Notes under the pieces: generated by a model
Told to the model about the DNA's origin: nothing
Database searches by the model: none
The model's input: the letters and a program-made list of their open reading frames with translations, nothing else
DNA from: Cladopsammia gracilis
Taxonomy: Eukaryota; Cnidaria; Anthozoa; Scleractinia; Dendrophylliidae
NCBI GenBank assembly: GCA_022457155.1
Contig: JAJGOT010000260.1
Coordinates: forward strand, 111,001 to 175,000
Length of the DNA: 64,000 nucleotides
Reading direction: 5' to 3'
Made by a program: the position numbers and the translations under genes
Shown here: positions 1 through 12,996 of the stretch, piece after piece
How positions within the stretch are numbered: position 1 is the first letter of the stretch
Layout of the letters: every line of letters begins with the position of its first letter

Positions 1-161
1 TTTATAGACCGTATAAAAGTTCACAAAAACAACTTTTCTCTGTCTAGAATAACTAGTACCACTAGTTTCCGAATAAAATACAGTTTATGTTTGTCAAAAA
101 TTGCCCGAGAAACTGATTTGGAAATAAAAAATTGCAAAACTACACAAACATATTTGCATAA

Positions 162-732
162 AGCCCGGTTTCCATATGATCGCTACAATCGCTACGATCG
201 CTACGATCGTTGCGATCGCTGCGATCGCTGAAAAAAAATAGTTCAGCGATCGCAGCGATTGATGGTTTCCATATGATCGCTGCGATCGCTACGATCGCTG
301 AGAAAGTGAATGAAGATCGAGGGGACCTGGGTCTGACAATATCGCTTCGCCTCATTCTTGAAATTCAACACAGCGGCTGTAAATTGTTTTTAAAATTTGA
401 TATAAAGACAGTCGTATCTTTGCACTTCTTCCATAAAAAGGTCCAAATCGCACCCTTTGAGTGGGCGTACGCAGTGCATCTTGGTATTTTTGCTGTCGCT
501 GCGATCGCTGTGATCGCTGCGGTCGCTGGAGAGTGGTTTCCATATGATCGCTACGATCGCTACGATCGCTGAGATAGAATCACAGCGATCGCAGCGATCG
601 TTGTCGCTGCGATCGCTGTGATCGCTACGATCGCTGGAGAGTGGTTTCCATATGATCGCTACGATCGCTGAACTTTTTTTTCAGCGATCGCAGCGATCGC
701 AGCGATCGTAGCGATCACATGGAAACCGGGCT
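162..732. mobile_element. TAA-flanked inverted-repeat element packed with GATCGC motifs
   Basis: The ends are inverted copies: AGCCCGGTTTCCATATGATC at the left and its near-perfect complement at the right (one base missing). Both are bordered by the 3-bp duplication TAA (159-161 and 733-735). TTA/TAA duplications are usual for PIF/Harbinger elements. Subterminal copies of GGTTTCCATATGATCGC recur at about 262, 535 and 645. About 20 GATCGC motifs occur in 570 bp, many as the palindrome GCGATCGC. There is no transposase, so it is non-autonomous. Confidence 0.7.
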
Positions 733-735
733 TAA

Positions 736-1564
736 GGCGATGCGAGTGAAGATAGAACTGTACTATAAAATCAAAGTCTTGTTTTGTTTACATAAAATTG
801 CTTTTCAATCTATCTAATGAATGAACAAACACATAAAAATGGACAACACAATCTTCTTTCGAAAAAATTTATTCAAATCTTCATTAGTTTACGTTTAAAA
901 GCAAAACGCGTACCATTTAATTTTATAGCTCATCGAGTTGAAGCTTTCTTCGATGAAATTCAAGAGATCGATACAACTGAATTTAAGCACGTTTTAAAAT
1001 CAATTCTCCAAAACTAACAATAACGCTAATAAAAAGTCACTCACAGATTGATATCAACATATTAAATTCTCATCGAAAACTGTAATCTGTTTTACCTTTA
1101 AGTTCCTCGCTTGCTTGGAAATTCAAATCTCCGCTTCTGGTTCTGAAATCCGTAGAAAACATCTCCCGATAAAAACATAATACATGAGGTTCCTCGAAGC
1201 AAGATTTTATCCCTGAAAGCTCGTCTTTTTCCACTAAAGCGGCTTCTCAGTATCCCTTAATTAGTATCCCTGTCTTGAGTAGCAAACCGCGAAAAAATGC
1301 AGGAAAATAACGACTTTAATTCTCCGCTAGACACAACAAAACAACTAAAGTGTTTACCGAGCTCACGGCTGTGTGGCCGCGCGAAAAACAAAGCCTTGCT
1401 TTCAAGATCCCGGATGTTGTTCAAACACGGTGGGCGGGTCGTGGGCGGACGGACACGCGCCCGCGAAACATTCCGCTAGCCATGACCATGAAAAATGACG
1501 GCGATAGGTTCTATGAGTATGGAGCTGCGCAGCCAGGCCTTCGGCCTGGCAAGTGCTCCGCTAT
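736..1564. other. Non-coding stretch
   Basis: No gene, motif or repeat that I can support. Short open frames around 817 and 1297 lack homology or splice context. Confidence 0.5.
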
Positions 1565-1754
1565 AATAGGCCATTTGCACGATGACGTCATATGACTACA
1601 ACTACCAGAATCCTTCAGTTTTTTGTTTTGTAGTGCAAATTAGGGCTATTGTTATTGAAACCGCACTGGGATTACAAAATTTAAATAAGAAAGGAAAAAC
1701 GAAATGAATTCTGGTAGTTGTAGTCAAATGACGCCATCGTGCAAATGGCCTATT
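1565..1754. mobile_element. 190-bp MITE
   Basis: The arms AATAGGCCATTTGCACGATG... and the complement at 1706-1754 match over about 46 bp with three differences. The loop is AT-rich and carries no gene. The target duplication is unclear. Confidence 0.75.
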
Positions 1755-2254
1755 GTGTACAATTGTGTAAATACGAAGGAACTAATAATTAAAGCAAGGC
1801 TGACTGTACAGCTGGGATTATAAGTATATGTACAATACTTGCACAGTGTAGTCCCCCGTGGACAAAACGCTACTTACTAATGTTTCCTCAGAGTTCTCTC
1901 TACTAAATTATGTGGCATAATAATAATAATAACTTTAATATTTATAAAGCGCAAAATACATGTGCATATGATCTAATGAGCTGTACATTAAAACTAAGCA
2001 ATTAAAAAGAAATATTAAATAGATAAAATACATACATACTATAATTATATCGTGATTAAAACCGTACAATATTCAGCCAAAAGTGCATTAAAAGCATATA
2101 TATATTTACAAATTTACATGATGTTGACTTAAAACGTCATAATCTCCCATCAAACTTTGCGAAAACAAACATGGCAGCGCGCGGGAAATTTGAAAGCAAA
2201 AATACAGAAACAAAATGCCCAGTATTCAAGAGTTAAAGATTTTAATCACCTTAA

Positions 2255-2665
2255 GGCGGGGCTCTACCTGAATTTTAATGAAATTTTAAGAGGTTTTAAG
2301 AAGGGATAGGTGAAAGAAAATGATTTTTGGAACACCAACAGACAGTTGATGCCCACGTTAGAGTACCCCAGGTTGCTAGTGGACTAACTTGGTGTCCCTC
2401 TATTAATTATTAACTACAAATTATTCTAATTTAAAACTTCACTAAATCTTCAATATTTCTTATTTCTCTAAATTTTACCAATTCTTTGAGAAAAGCTATT
2501 TCCTTCCCCAAATACCCAAAAATCACCCAAAAATTTACAAAACATCCCATAACATAGATTCATGAAATGAGCGAAGGGTTTTTGGATTGCTTGAAACGTG
2601 AACGAGATATTTCCATTAAAGCCATGTTAAGTGGCGGAAAAATGGCATTCAGGTAGACCCCCGCC
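2255..2665. mobile_element. TTAA-flanked MITE, 411 bp
   Basis: Terminal inverted repeat GGCGGGG(C/G)TCTACCTGAAT (19 of 20 matching), with TTAA directly outside both ends (2251-2254 and 2666-2669). Non-coding inside. TTAA targets are used by piggyBac and Kolobok elements. Confidence 0.7.
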
Positions 2666-2820
2666 TTAAGACGAACATTTTTAAGAAAATCCTTGATGTA
2701 ATCGACATATATAAGACATGTATAAGACTTGTGTAAAGCGCTTTTGATCATTTTAATGTTAAAAGGCGCTATATTAAGTGAATAAATTATTATTATTGCA
2801 GTAAAACTATCTGTATGCAC

Positions 2821-2823
<3 letters not shown>

Positions 2824-2858
<35 letters not shown>
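2824..2858. repeat. (TTA)n microsatellite
   Basis: About eleven TTA units in a row. It lies 3' of the minus-strand LINE fragment that follows, so it may be that LINE's tail. Confidence 0.85.
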
Positions 2859-2959
2859 GCTAAAAGATGTCAAGAAATCCACGAGTTCAAGACTTCTGCC
2901 AGAGTTGTGGATGAAAACAGTAATTTTATGACGTTATAGGACGAAAACAAGCTTAGCAC

Positions 2960-3330
2960 CAAAACGAGGCTGGGCCTCGAGAACATCTAAGAAAATGTGT
3001 CCCACATGGGAGGAAAAGACTCTGACTTAAAATGATCTAAATTGTCCTCAGGTCTGAGTTGGTTCGGCAGAGAGTTCAACAGAGCTGGCGCGGACGCGAT
3101 AAAAGTTCTGTCTCCTGTTGTCTTCCGTGTTCTTATGGCTGGTGGCGCAAGTAGACGTTCAATGTTGTATCTTAAATTATATTTCGATTGTACTTTAAGA
3201 CTCATTAATTCGCTAATGTAGGGCGGGGCACGACCATGTAAGGCCTTAAAAGTGATTATGACAACTTTGAACATAATACAAAACTTGACTTGGCAGTAAA
3301 GTGAACTCAATTTCCATCAGGGGTCTGTGT
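2960..3330 (-). mobile_element. CR1-like LINE reverse-transcriptase C-terminal fragment
   Basis: The minus strand encodes FKVVIITFKALHGRAPPYIS and later GDRTFIASAPALLNSLPNQL, then a FKS...LF-like end. This is the characteristic C-terminal tail of CR1-type non-LTR reverse transcriptases found throughout invertebrates. The 5' part, with the polymerase core, is absent, so this is a 5'-truncated dead copy. Confidence 0.8.
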
Positions 3331-4137
3331 ACTGTTTTCTGTGCCCTCAATCTACACATACCCTGTGTCATAAAGGAATCAAGACACTTTCTAAATGAAT
3401 AACAACATTTGTGGTAGTACATTTATTTTTTAATAGATACATAATGTAAAAAAAAAAGATTACAATGAAAATCTCCTTTGTATATCCATGCATTTTTATA
3501 AATCGGATTGGGAGAATTTCGATTAAGTCCTGGTTTTCATGTCTGAGCAACATTGAAATATTAGGATTAAAGGACAGCTCTAAGAAGATTATGATAATAT
3601 TGGTCGATGTTTTCTCGACAGTGGAGCAAATTCACTTGTTTTTCTTAATTTTTCAAACAAACGCGCTGGCTGTACGTACGCACGCGCACGCGCACATACT
3701 AGAGCTTGCAGAATGAACACCTGTTTTGCAGATACGTCACGAAAGCTTACAAAGGATCAGGTTCTGTAGCATTTGCGCCGCTAACCAATCAAAACAAAGG
3801 CAAACACCTTGGTAAGAAAAATGAATATATCCAATTATAATGATTATAACTATATATCAAGAATGGTCAATACTTAGTGAATATTTCTCCTTCTTCATAT
3901 ATCGTGCCTTTTTTCGCATCGATAAAGGGTAAAAACTTTACCCTTTTAATTTTTTTGTCACGTGATATTAGGCCGTGACATCATTGGATGAATTGTATAG
4001 GTGCGCGGTGCATTGGCTCATTATACTTAATTGCTCTGAAGTTCCGATTCTAAATTTCCTGGTTCAATTATCATCAAATTGGGACGAAAGAATCAATACC
4101 CAGCGATCGTTAAGAACATTTCAATTATTTCTAGGCG
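3331..4137. other. Upstream region of the Lhx3/4 gene
   Basis: AT-rich DNA with a short purine-pyrimidine run (acgcacgcgcacgcgcac, about 3678-3695). It probably contains promoter and 5' UTR sequence of the gene at 4138, but I see no convincing TATA box or defined site. Confidence 0.4.
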
Positions 4138-7100
4138 ATGGCCGAGAGAAAAGCAAGTAAGTAGTTTAAATTATTTTTACAATGTTCCAGGTTTTTAATC
4201 GCATTGATAATTCTTTCTATCTAATGACTGAGAGAGAAGCAACTAGGTGTTTTGATCTTTTTGATAATTCTCGCTGTCATTTTCGCATATTTCTCCGTTT
4301 CTCTTGTTCTGCTATCGGTTGTTTTGCTAATTAAGTTAGGGTTGCTTTTTTGCAGCCAGTGACCATTTTCTATATAGTTTGCTTCCATATCATATAACAT
4401 CCATGCACGGCGCTAAGTTTGTATAACATATCCAAATGAACGTTAAATAGCCTCAAGAAATGTTGTTCCTTTCGTGGTAACTGTTTTTTTTTTTTGGTTC
4501 AGCGAAAACTCGAACGAAACGTTAACCAGATAATTCTCCTACAATTTACGACCATGAAAACACGGTTAGTACGTTTACGATTTAGTAACCGAAAAGCGCT
4601 TTTGAGTTTCGTTTCCCAATCTTTTTTGTCATCAAACCTTATTTAAGAAATCTAGAATACTGCTAAAAAGTACCCAAAATGTCCAGAATAATTTCCACTT
4701 TATTTAAAAGGTAAGTTAAAAAGCAATTTTATTTTGTTTCCTTGTTGGGTAAGAAGGATTCCAATTCACGTTTCGCTGAATTTCTCATGTATAAGGAATT
4801 TAAAAGTACATACAAATAAAGTAGCGTTTACTTGATGCGTTTTGTGTTCTTATTTTCTGTATCATCATGAAATGTTATTGTAGTTGACCTAAGAAATAAG
4901 GGTCACTGCAGCAGACTAGAATTAAATCTCATTCTAGCTAAATCCATCCGCAGATAAATCAGATATTTTCTCTCTTTCCCTGCAAAGTTGCAGCAAACCA
5001 TTCGTATTCAAAGTGTGGAGGATGCAATGAAGAAATCCGTGATAAGAATTTGCTTCAAGCCCTGGACAAACACTGGCATGTCTACTGCTTGCGTTGCTGT
5101 GATTGCAGAGAGACACTCGATGAAGGCAAATGTTACTTTCGCGACGGCAATATACTCTGTGCGATTGATTTTTTTCGGTAAGTAATATTACTGACGTACT
5201 ACAAGTAATTCAGAGACAAAAGGAATGGACCTGGGTCACAAAAATAAGAGCAAATTTTCAACGTATTCAGTTTACAGAATAGTAATTTGATAATTTGAAC
5301 TGCATCGTTTATTGCATGGTTATTAAAAAATCAAGATAGGTACTTTGTAATACGCAGTTCAATTAATGAACACGCTTAGTGTACTGTGCGTGCAAATATT
5401 GCAAGAAACATAAAAAGCGAGAGTATATTAAATTAACTGCTACAAACTAAATGAACTCTTATAAACTCTTCACAAGCATCCACCTTGCCCGTCCTTCATA
5501 AATTTAATAAATGTTGCGCGCGCGGAGAAAGCAACAGTTTAGATTCAGATGTTGTTACGTTATACTGTAGTCACTCTGAGGAAGATCAATGAATGTGGTT
5601 GAAATATAGATGGGAAGGAAATTTTTCGTTTTCATTTGTGAGTAATTTTTATATATTTTAATCACATTAAAACAGATAGAAAATCACTGGCAAAAGAAAT
5701 CGTTCGATAAGCAGATCATTTTTTCTTATTCTTTGAAAAGAACAGGCCCTTTAGTTTTCATGTAAATTAGTCAGCAAACAACGAAAAGAACAAAATTGAA
5801 CTCAAATTCATCGGGATTGTATTTTAAGCAGACTATAATGTTATCTTACTAAACTGGAACATCAAACTGGAACTGTAAATATCACTTATGATTACACTTA
5901 AACTCAATTTGTCTTCCTTTTGTACTTAAGGTTATCAATACACACTTAGCTTTTAGTAACTGTTATATATAGGAATATATTCTCTATCTATAACCTGCTT
6001 AAAATAATCCACATACACAGCAAACTACATGAAAGAGTAAAAAACTTTAAAACGTTTGCACCTCAGTTATCGGATCAAAAACTAACTAACTTACTTTTGG
6101 AAATTTTAAGACCAAAATATGACCTACCATGACATTGTTTTTCTTTCGTATCACTTTTCTTTCCCTTTTTTTAAATCAGCAAAAGCTGTTTTGTTTTCAA
6201 CCACTTCAATTATAACAAGATTTCTTTCTAAATGAGTGAAGCGAGCTTTTGCCTTATAAAGCTGTACTTGGGCTAACAAGACGGTGTAGTTAATTTTTAA
6301 ATGCTGACATTAACGAAAGCGAGTATTCAAACACACATAAAACCAATTTCTAGTCCCAGTAGCTGCCCCTGACAAGAAACACCGTCACCTGCAGCCCAGA
6401 AAACTGCTTTAATTTAATTTTTATGATTTTAAAGTGCGATTTTTCACGTTATTTCATTTGTGCTTTACTGGATAATTTATTAAAACTTTGTTTTCATAAA
6501 CAAGATACTTTATTTTGTTGCCTCGCGCAGTATTTTTGTGTGCGTTTTTTGGCCAAATCGTGAAAAACGCCAGCGGCGAAACCCTGCATGCCTCGATAAT
6601 TTCCAACAAAAAACAAACATTCTGGTCCGGCGGATCTCTTTTCGGTTACGGGAGTTTATTTCAACAGTCAGAGGTTAATTTCGTCCTATGATTTTTTTTT
6701 ACTGGAGGTTGCTTGATTTTGAAATATATATTTTTCTTTTTTTTTCTGAATTCCTTGGAATTTGTTTAGGATTAAAATCCAATAAAAATAATCAAATTTT
6801 AATCACACGAACTAAGTTACAATTTCATTTTTATTCATAGGCGTTACGGTAAACCCTGCTTGATTTGCCAAGAAGGCATTTCTCCCAAACAAAGTGTAAG
6901 AAAGGTTTTGGACAAAGTTTACCACATAAGTTGTTTCTGTTGCATAACATGCAAGAGGCAGCTATCAACTGGTGACCTGTTTTATCTATTGGACGATGGA
7001 AGGGTCATCTGTAAACAGGACTTAGAGGAAAGCAAATATTCCGGTAAGCAAAGAATAAATATTCATATCTGTATGCCTGGGTATTCATCACTGCTGAAGG

Positions 7101-10100
7101 GACAGCTGAAAAAGGAGATACACGAAACACAATTGACATTTAAAGGGCCAATATACTTACCAATATACTAATAATTTAATAAAAGAAGCATTTGATAAAT
7201 GTTTCTTATTTACGAAAAGCAGTCTTTTCTGAAAGTTAGTATAGTATTTTTGATGCACCTTTATTTTTTCACCAAAATGTTTTGCGTGCAAAAACTAAAA
7301 TCCGTAGAAGAAAATAGAAATACTTTTACGGAAATAGTCACACTCCAATCTAAGTCAACAATTACGCGTTAAAACGTACACACACAAAAAAACAGGAAAT
7401 TATTTTAAGGCATTTGTTGTTTTGTTCAGGGCTAACTCGCGGAAATTAGAACGTGACAAGACACGCGGGAAATCTCGCGTGAAAAAAGTACATACAGACC
7501 TCATTAGCTTTTGACAAACACTCAATAGCGTTGAAAAGAATACTGTACGTGATAAATATTCATACAAAGAAAAAGGAGGTAACAGCAATTACAGGACACC
7601 TGAGAAACTCCGATAAATCGATTAACGTAAAATCATTGTATCTGGGTCGTTTTTTAGTTTCTATTCTATTTTCCAAATCAAAGTTAAAAATATGGCGATT
7701 TGTCTTTCCCAAAACTAATGGAACTGTTATATGCATGTAACACTAACACCAAAATAAATAAAAAAGCCTTTTTACGGTAAATACTTAAAACTAGAATTCG
7801 TATTTAATTTCCAAGAAATCAGCCAATCATCCAGAAGATTCACCTTTTGAGCCACTTGTTTGTGACGGTAACAATGTAAAAGTACTTTGGTCTTGCAGTA
7901 TAGATTCGTCAGCACATTTGGAAACTTGGCTATTCCATTTCTCACATTCATCTGCGCAGATATCTTTTTCCTCGAAAACGAAGCCGGGACAGAAGAGAAT
8001 TTTTTCAGCAAAATTAAAAAGAACCGAGTTTTAAATTGTAAAGAATCAAAGATGTAAGAAAGACCTTTTTAAAGTAAAGCCCCGGATAAACTTTATGACA
8101 TTGGTATCCTCATTAAAGATTGTTATTATGTGGTATATAAAAAAACGAGTGCGAGGGTTTGATCGTGGTATCCAAACATCTCGAAACAAATAGAAGCACG
8201 AGGCCTCTTCCCCAAAAGCACGAGTTTTTTAGATTGCTTCTCAAACTGCCTATATTAATTATCACCTAAATCGTAACACTATTGTTACGTTCTTTTCATT
8301 GGTTGCATAATTTTGGACATCATTATCAACTACCATTCATCTGTTGTCTCCTGGTTTCTTTGGGGAATTCAAAGTGTATGCTAATTAAATTTATGGTAGT
8401 TTTGCTCATTTAATTTATAGCTCCGTGGTTTGTCGGAGCTTGATTATGGCAGAAAGTAATGTCCCAAAAAGCGGTGAAGAGGAAAGTAAACTGCTAAAGG
8501 AAAGTGTTCCCAAATCAAAAGAATAAATGGTCTGCGAAAGTTTTCCGAGAATGTCAAATGAGTCGTGTAGTGCAAGTTCCTGTAATAGATTCTGATGGCG
8601 TGTTTAAAGATTGGACTAACTTGCATAAAGTTGATACCGTTACAACAGATATCACAAGTATGGATGCCGATACCCTGAATTATTGGCTCAGTAAATTTCT
8701 GCTGGAAGAAGCAAACAGCGAGGAGAAGAGATATCCAGCCTGAACAATTTACGATTTAATCTGTGGTTTGCGAAGGCATTTGATACATGTTGGATCCGAA
8801 ACGCTAAATGCTTTGGATGCTGGCGATAAAAGGTATGTATCACTGATGTTTTTTAATTTACAGTTTATTAGGTCAAAATCGTTGTTATTCATTTGATTTA
8901 TTGTGTTTGGTGTTGTTGCAGATTTGGTATTTTTCGGAAGTGCCTGGATGCGGAAATGAAAGATTCCACGAGGCTAAGTCTGAGATTGATCAACAAGAGA
9001 CCCGAAAAGGAGCGATACGATTTACTTTTATAACGGTAAAATTTTTGGATTGCGCGGGGGTGAGCATAGAAATTTAAATGTGATTAATTTTCTGATAGGG
9101 CCAAATGTTATAACATTTGAAGAGAACGTGTGTAAAACCTTTCATGGCGGGATAACAGATTTAAAATTCATTCCTCGGAAAGTTGAGCACGACTGTCACA
9201 GGAGAGGCGAAAAGCACGAGCATTGTTTAGTTGAGCTATATCGGCTTTAATTTGGTTTGGTTGAAGTTCATGCGAAAGTTAAAGATTAATTTTATTTCAA
9301 ACCTAGCGGAAACAAAATGGGGTCATCCCCGATGATATTACACCGGGGATGAGCCCAAAATGGCGTTTCAGAGAATCCCAGTTGCCAGAGCTGTGCAAGG
9401 CACTGGAAATTAAGGTGTTTCGATACAGTTTTCTGGAGACCATACCTACATTTTTCAATCGGCTTTTAAGCGGTCTTTTTCAAGTCAGATCAACGTGAAA
9501 TTTTCACTATTAACTGGTTTTGAATTTAAGTTTGGCTAAATATATACTCTGGTAAAATCGATATTACAATGACAATGATAACCAAGAAATTTTGCATTGA
9601 AAATCCCACATAGACATCTTAAAATATGGTATATGGCATATATCTTTTGCAAGAATAAAAAAATTCTGTATATTAAAAATATTCGCATGTTAACACTGGT
9701 CTCATGTAATTTTAACAGAGGAATCTTTCGTAATTTGTGCTTTAACATGTTTGTGTTTTGTAAAAATCTCCTCTGTTAGATTTCAAATCCTGATGGCAGG
9801 TGAGTTCGGCATATTCGGAACTATTATTGTGCCATTCTCGTCCCCAGAGCCTTCGTTTCGTTTGGTCTACACGAGACGCAATTTAAAAAAAACCGTGGAG
9901 CTCTGGGGACGAGAATGTTATTGTGCCAAATTTCGTAAAATTCTAACGTGTGGTTCCGTAGAAATCACCTCATTTCCGAGGAAAATCGCTAAAATATCTA
10001 GTCACAAATTTTTGCGCATGCGTTGCATTTGACTGGGTTCTCGATCCAAAGACAAAAGCGACCAAAAAGGCAGTGTATTTCTTCAATGGTTCTATAATAT

Positions 10101-12923
10101 ATCTATTAATTCAACAAACATTTTTACGAACAATAAATTGCTTGATTTTAAGACGAAAAACAACACTTTCTCGATCCATGCTGAGCAAAATAAAATGATC
10201 GCTGAATAGGCGCCACGTTTGGTTTTCTCAAAACTCTGTACGTGCTGACTCACGTATAAAACAGCGTGCGTGCAAACTGTGTTCAGCCACCTTAAACACG
10301 AAGTTCTGGTATAAAAGGAGCCTGGCCTGGCCATTCTCACCTCCACTCGTCAACTGAATCAACCACTGAAGCATTAACAATTGACAAACAACATGCGTCA
10401 TTACTAAGACCATTGCCAACAAAACTTTTTGAAAGTTATATCAGAAGTCTTTTTGAACTTCTATTCTTTTTTGCTTAGGTAAAATCGTGGTTTATTGGAT
10501 TTTTGAAGCAAATTATATTTAAAGGACGCGCAAGTTAACCAAGTTTGGTGACTGAAAGACGCCTTAATTTGCATTTCACACCTTTTGGGGGAGGAGCTAA
10601 GCCTTTTATACCGGAACTCCGTGTTTAAGCGTAAAACTGGCCATTCCTTACGTGATACTTTGTTAGGACATTGTTTAATAATGGAGTGGAAGAGAAATTG
10701 ATCCGCGAAAGAAGTGGACACAGGTCCATTGCTCTGTTCAGGTACGAGAAGGTAAACAAAGAACAACTTAAGAATGTTTCTTGTCTTCTTGGGCCAAATA
10801 GGAAGTTTCTGTTACAGAAAACAAGGATAATAAGCTCGCAGTTAATCTTGAAGGAGACTTAACAAAATCCACAGTTAAGTAACGATCCGCATAAGAAGGA
10901 AAGCGCCAACGGCCATGCACGATGGCATGTCAACTTTTTTCATTGTTTCAACTAGTGATCTCATTGGTCTAAACTCAAAAACCGCTAAACGGTTAGGGTT
11001 CATAGTGCATTTTGTCTATTTCTTTTAAGGTTTCAAGCAATCTAAGACACAATCGCACAACATGCAAGTTTTAAAAGATATTGTATTTGGAGAACTTCAT
11101 CAAAGAAGCAAAATTATTAGCTATTGTCTTCTACGATTCTGATTGGTTAAGCACGAACATTTCCTAAAATTTATTTGACGCAAATGGATTTTCTTTATTT
11201 TTATAATGAAATATAATTATGAACCATCAGCTCCTCCTCTATTCTTGAAACCAAAGATATTCTATGTGGGAAAGAGCCAATGCCGCAGAACAATGAAGTT
11301 TGCCGTAGTTCTTATGTGGAGCATTACTTAATGTGTAAGGGAGGGGTTTAAGTTCTTTCTTCCATTCAGCCTGTTTTGCCAATTGCGAAGTTAATGTTTT
11401 TGTTGATGAACGAAAGTAGAGGAGCAAACAATGTATTCATTGTGTCATTTTGCAGTATAATTTGAGTGAAATTTCCTTGTTACTATCAATAAAAGATTCA
11501 TTGTGTTATTGAATGTGTGGTTTTTCTTATTTGCATTTCATGGAATGCATGAATCTAGATATCCAATAAAAACGCATATCCAGATACTAGTGATTTGGTT
11601 ATGGGTTTTCATTGGGTATCTAGATTCATGCATATGACGAAATACTTTCCCCTCGTTGGCTGATAACCTCATGAATAATAAATGAGTTTGAGAATGAACG
11701 TTCCAACATTTGTTGGATGACAATGTTGTTCGTCCGACTAAACGCCCCAACATGTTGGCTAATATTTGTTGAATGGCAATGCTGGATGCGTGGCTAAACG
11801 TCCCAACATGTTGGCCAACATTTGTTGAATGCATGCTAATGTTGGATGCGTGGCTAAACGTCTCAACATGTTGGCTAACATTTGTTGGATGGCAATGCTG
11901 GATGCGCGGCTAAACGTCCCAACATTTTGGCCAACATTTGTTGAATGCATGGTAATGTTGGATGCATGGCTAAACGTCTCAACATGTTGGCTAACATTTG
12001 TTGGATGGCAATGCTGGATGCGCGGCTAAACGTCCCAACATGTTGGCCAACATTTGTTGAATGCATGGTAATGTTGGATGCGTGGCTAAACGTCCCAACA
12101 TGTTGGCCAACATTTGTTGAATGCATGGTAATGTTGCATGCGTGGCTAAACGTCCCAACATGTTGGCCAACATTTGTTGAATGCATGGTAATGTTGGATG
12201 CGCGGCTAAACGTCCCAACATTTTGGCCAACATTTGTTGAATGCATGCTAATGTTGGATGCGTGGCTAAACGTCCCAACATTTTGGCCAACATTTGTTGA
12301 ATGCATGCTAATGTTGGATGCGTGGCTAAACGTCCCAACATATTGGCCAACATTTGTTGGATGGCAATGTTGTAGGCCCGACTAAACTTCCCAACATGTT
12401 GGCCATTCTCGTTTCCACAAGAATAAGCTGGTCAAATAAAATTCAACGCAGGTCGTAGGCGGCAGACCTTCCTTATAGATGAGACAAAAATTGTAAGATT
12501 GCTGAGGAAGATGGGGGGGGGGGGGGGGGGGGTGGTATAGATTTTAGCAGGGCCCTCGCGGCAGATACAAACTACTTCGGCTAATAAGATGAGATCACCT
12601 TTAAAATATAAGAAGCCGTGACGTCTGATTTGTGGACGCACAAAAAAAGCAGTAGCAATTGAAGTTAATGTCTAAAAATGATCCAAGTGCAAGACAAATT
12701 GTAATATTATTAGTGTCACTGACACCGCTAAGCTGGAATATTGTTCATCAGTAACAGTTTATCTGTTGTGTTGTTGAAGGACAGATCATCTGCATCTAAG
12801 AGATAAAATGCCAACTGAATGTGTCTTTTTCCCTGGAGTAAAGAAACGCATTTGCGGCAATGAAGGAGCACGAATCTCGTCATCTCAGCACATTTCTGCT
12901 TTAACGTTGTATTTTTTCCAAAA

Positions 12924-12996
<73 letters not shown>

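Larger units (their letters stand above)
8446..10862 (+). pseudogene. DUF3504 / Crypton-type tyrosine-recombinase-derived gene, broken
   Basis: Pieces of one domain lie in order. 8446-8523 encodes MAESNVPKSGEEESKLLKES and then shifts frame into NKWSAKVFREC. Next come DADTLNYWLSKFLLEE, an in-frame TGA at 8741-8743, and TIYDLICGLRRHLIHVG. A GT-AG intron (8833-8921) leads to FGIFRKCLDAEMKDSTRLS. After a further frame change, 9029-9250 reads YNGKIFGLRGGEHRNLNVIN, with the box I arginine. The C-terminal part at 10625-10800 has HSLRDT (HxxR), a frame change, then ERSGHRS and RYEK (late His/Arg and candidate Tyr). These match the DUF3504 family (KIAA1958/ZMYM-like), known to derive from Crypton tyrosine recombinases. 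Multiple frameshifts, a stop and a TTAA-flanked MITE (10296-10624) show it is dead. It sits in intron 3 of the Lhx3/4 gene. Confidence 0.8.

Noticed and set aside
4679..4710. Alternative first exon for the Lhx3/4 gene (MSRIISTLFK)
   Set aside because: Good donor, but it ends in phase 2, which does not fit the LIM1 exon; the 4138-4156 exon fits.
11829..12385. Open frames of 120-146 codons on both strands
   Set aside because: They arise because the 60-bp minisatellite unit is a multiple of three and lacks stops in several frames; no splice or homology support.
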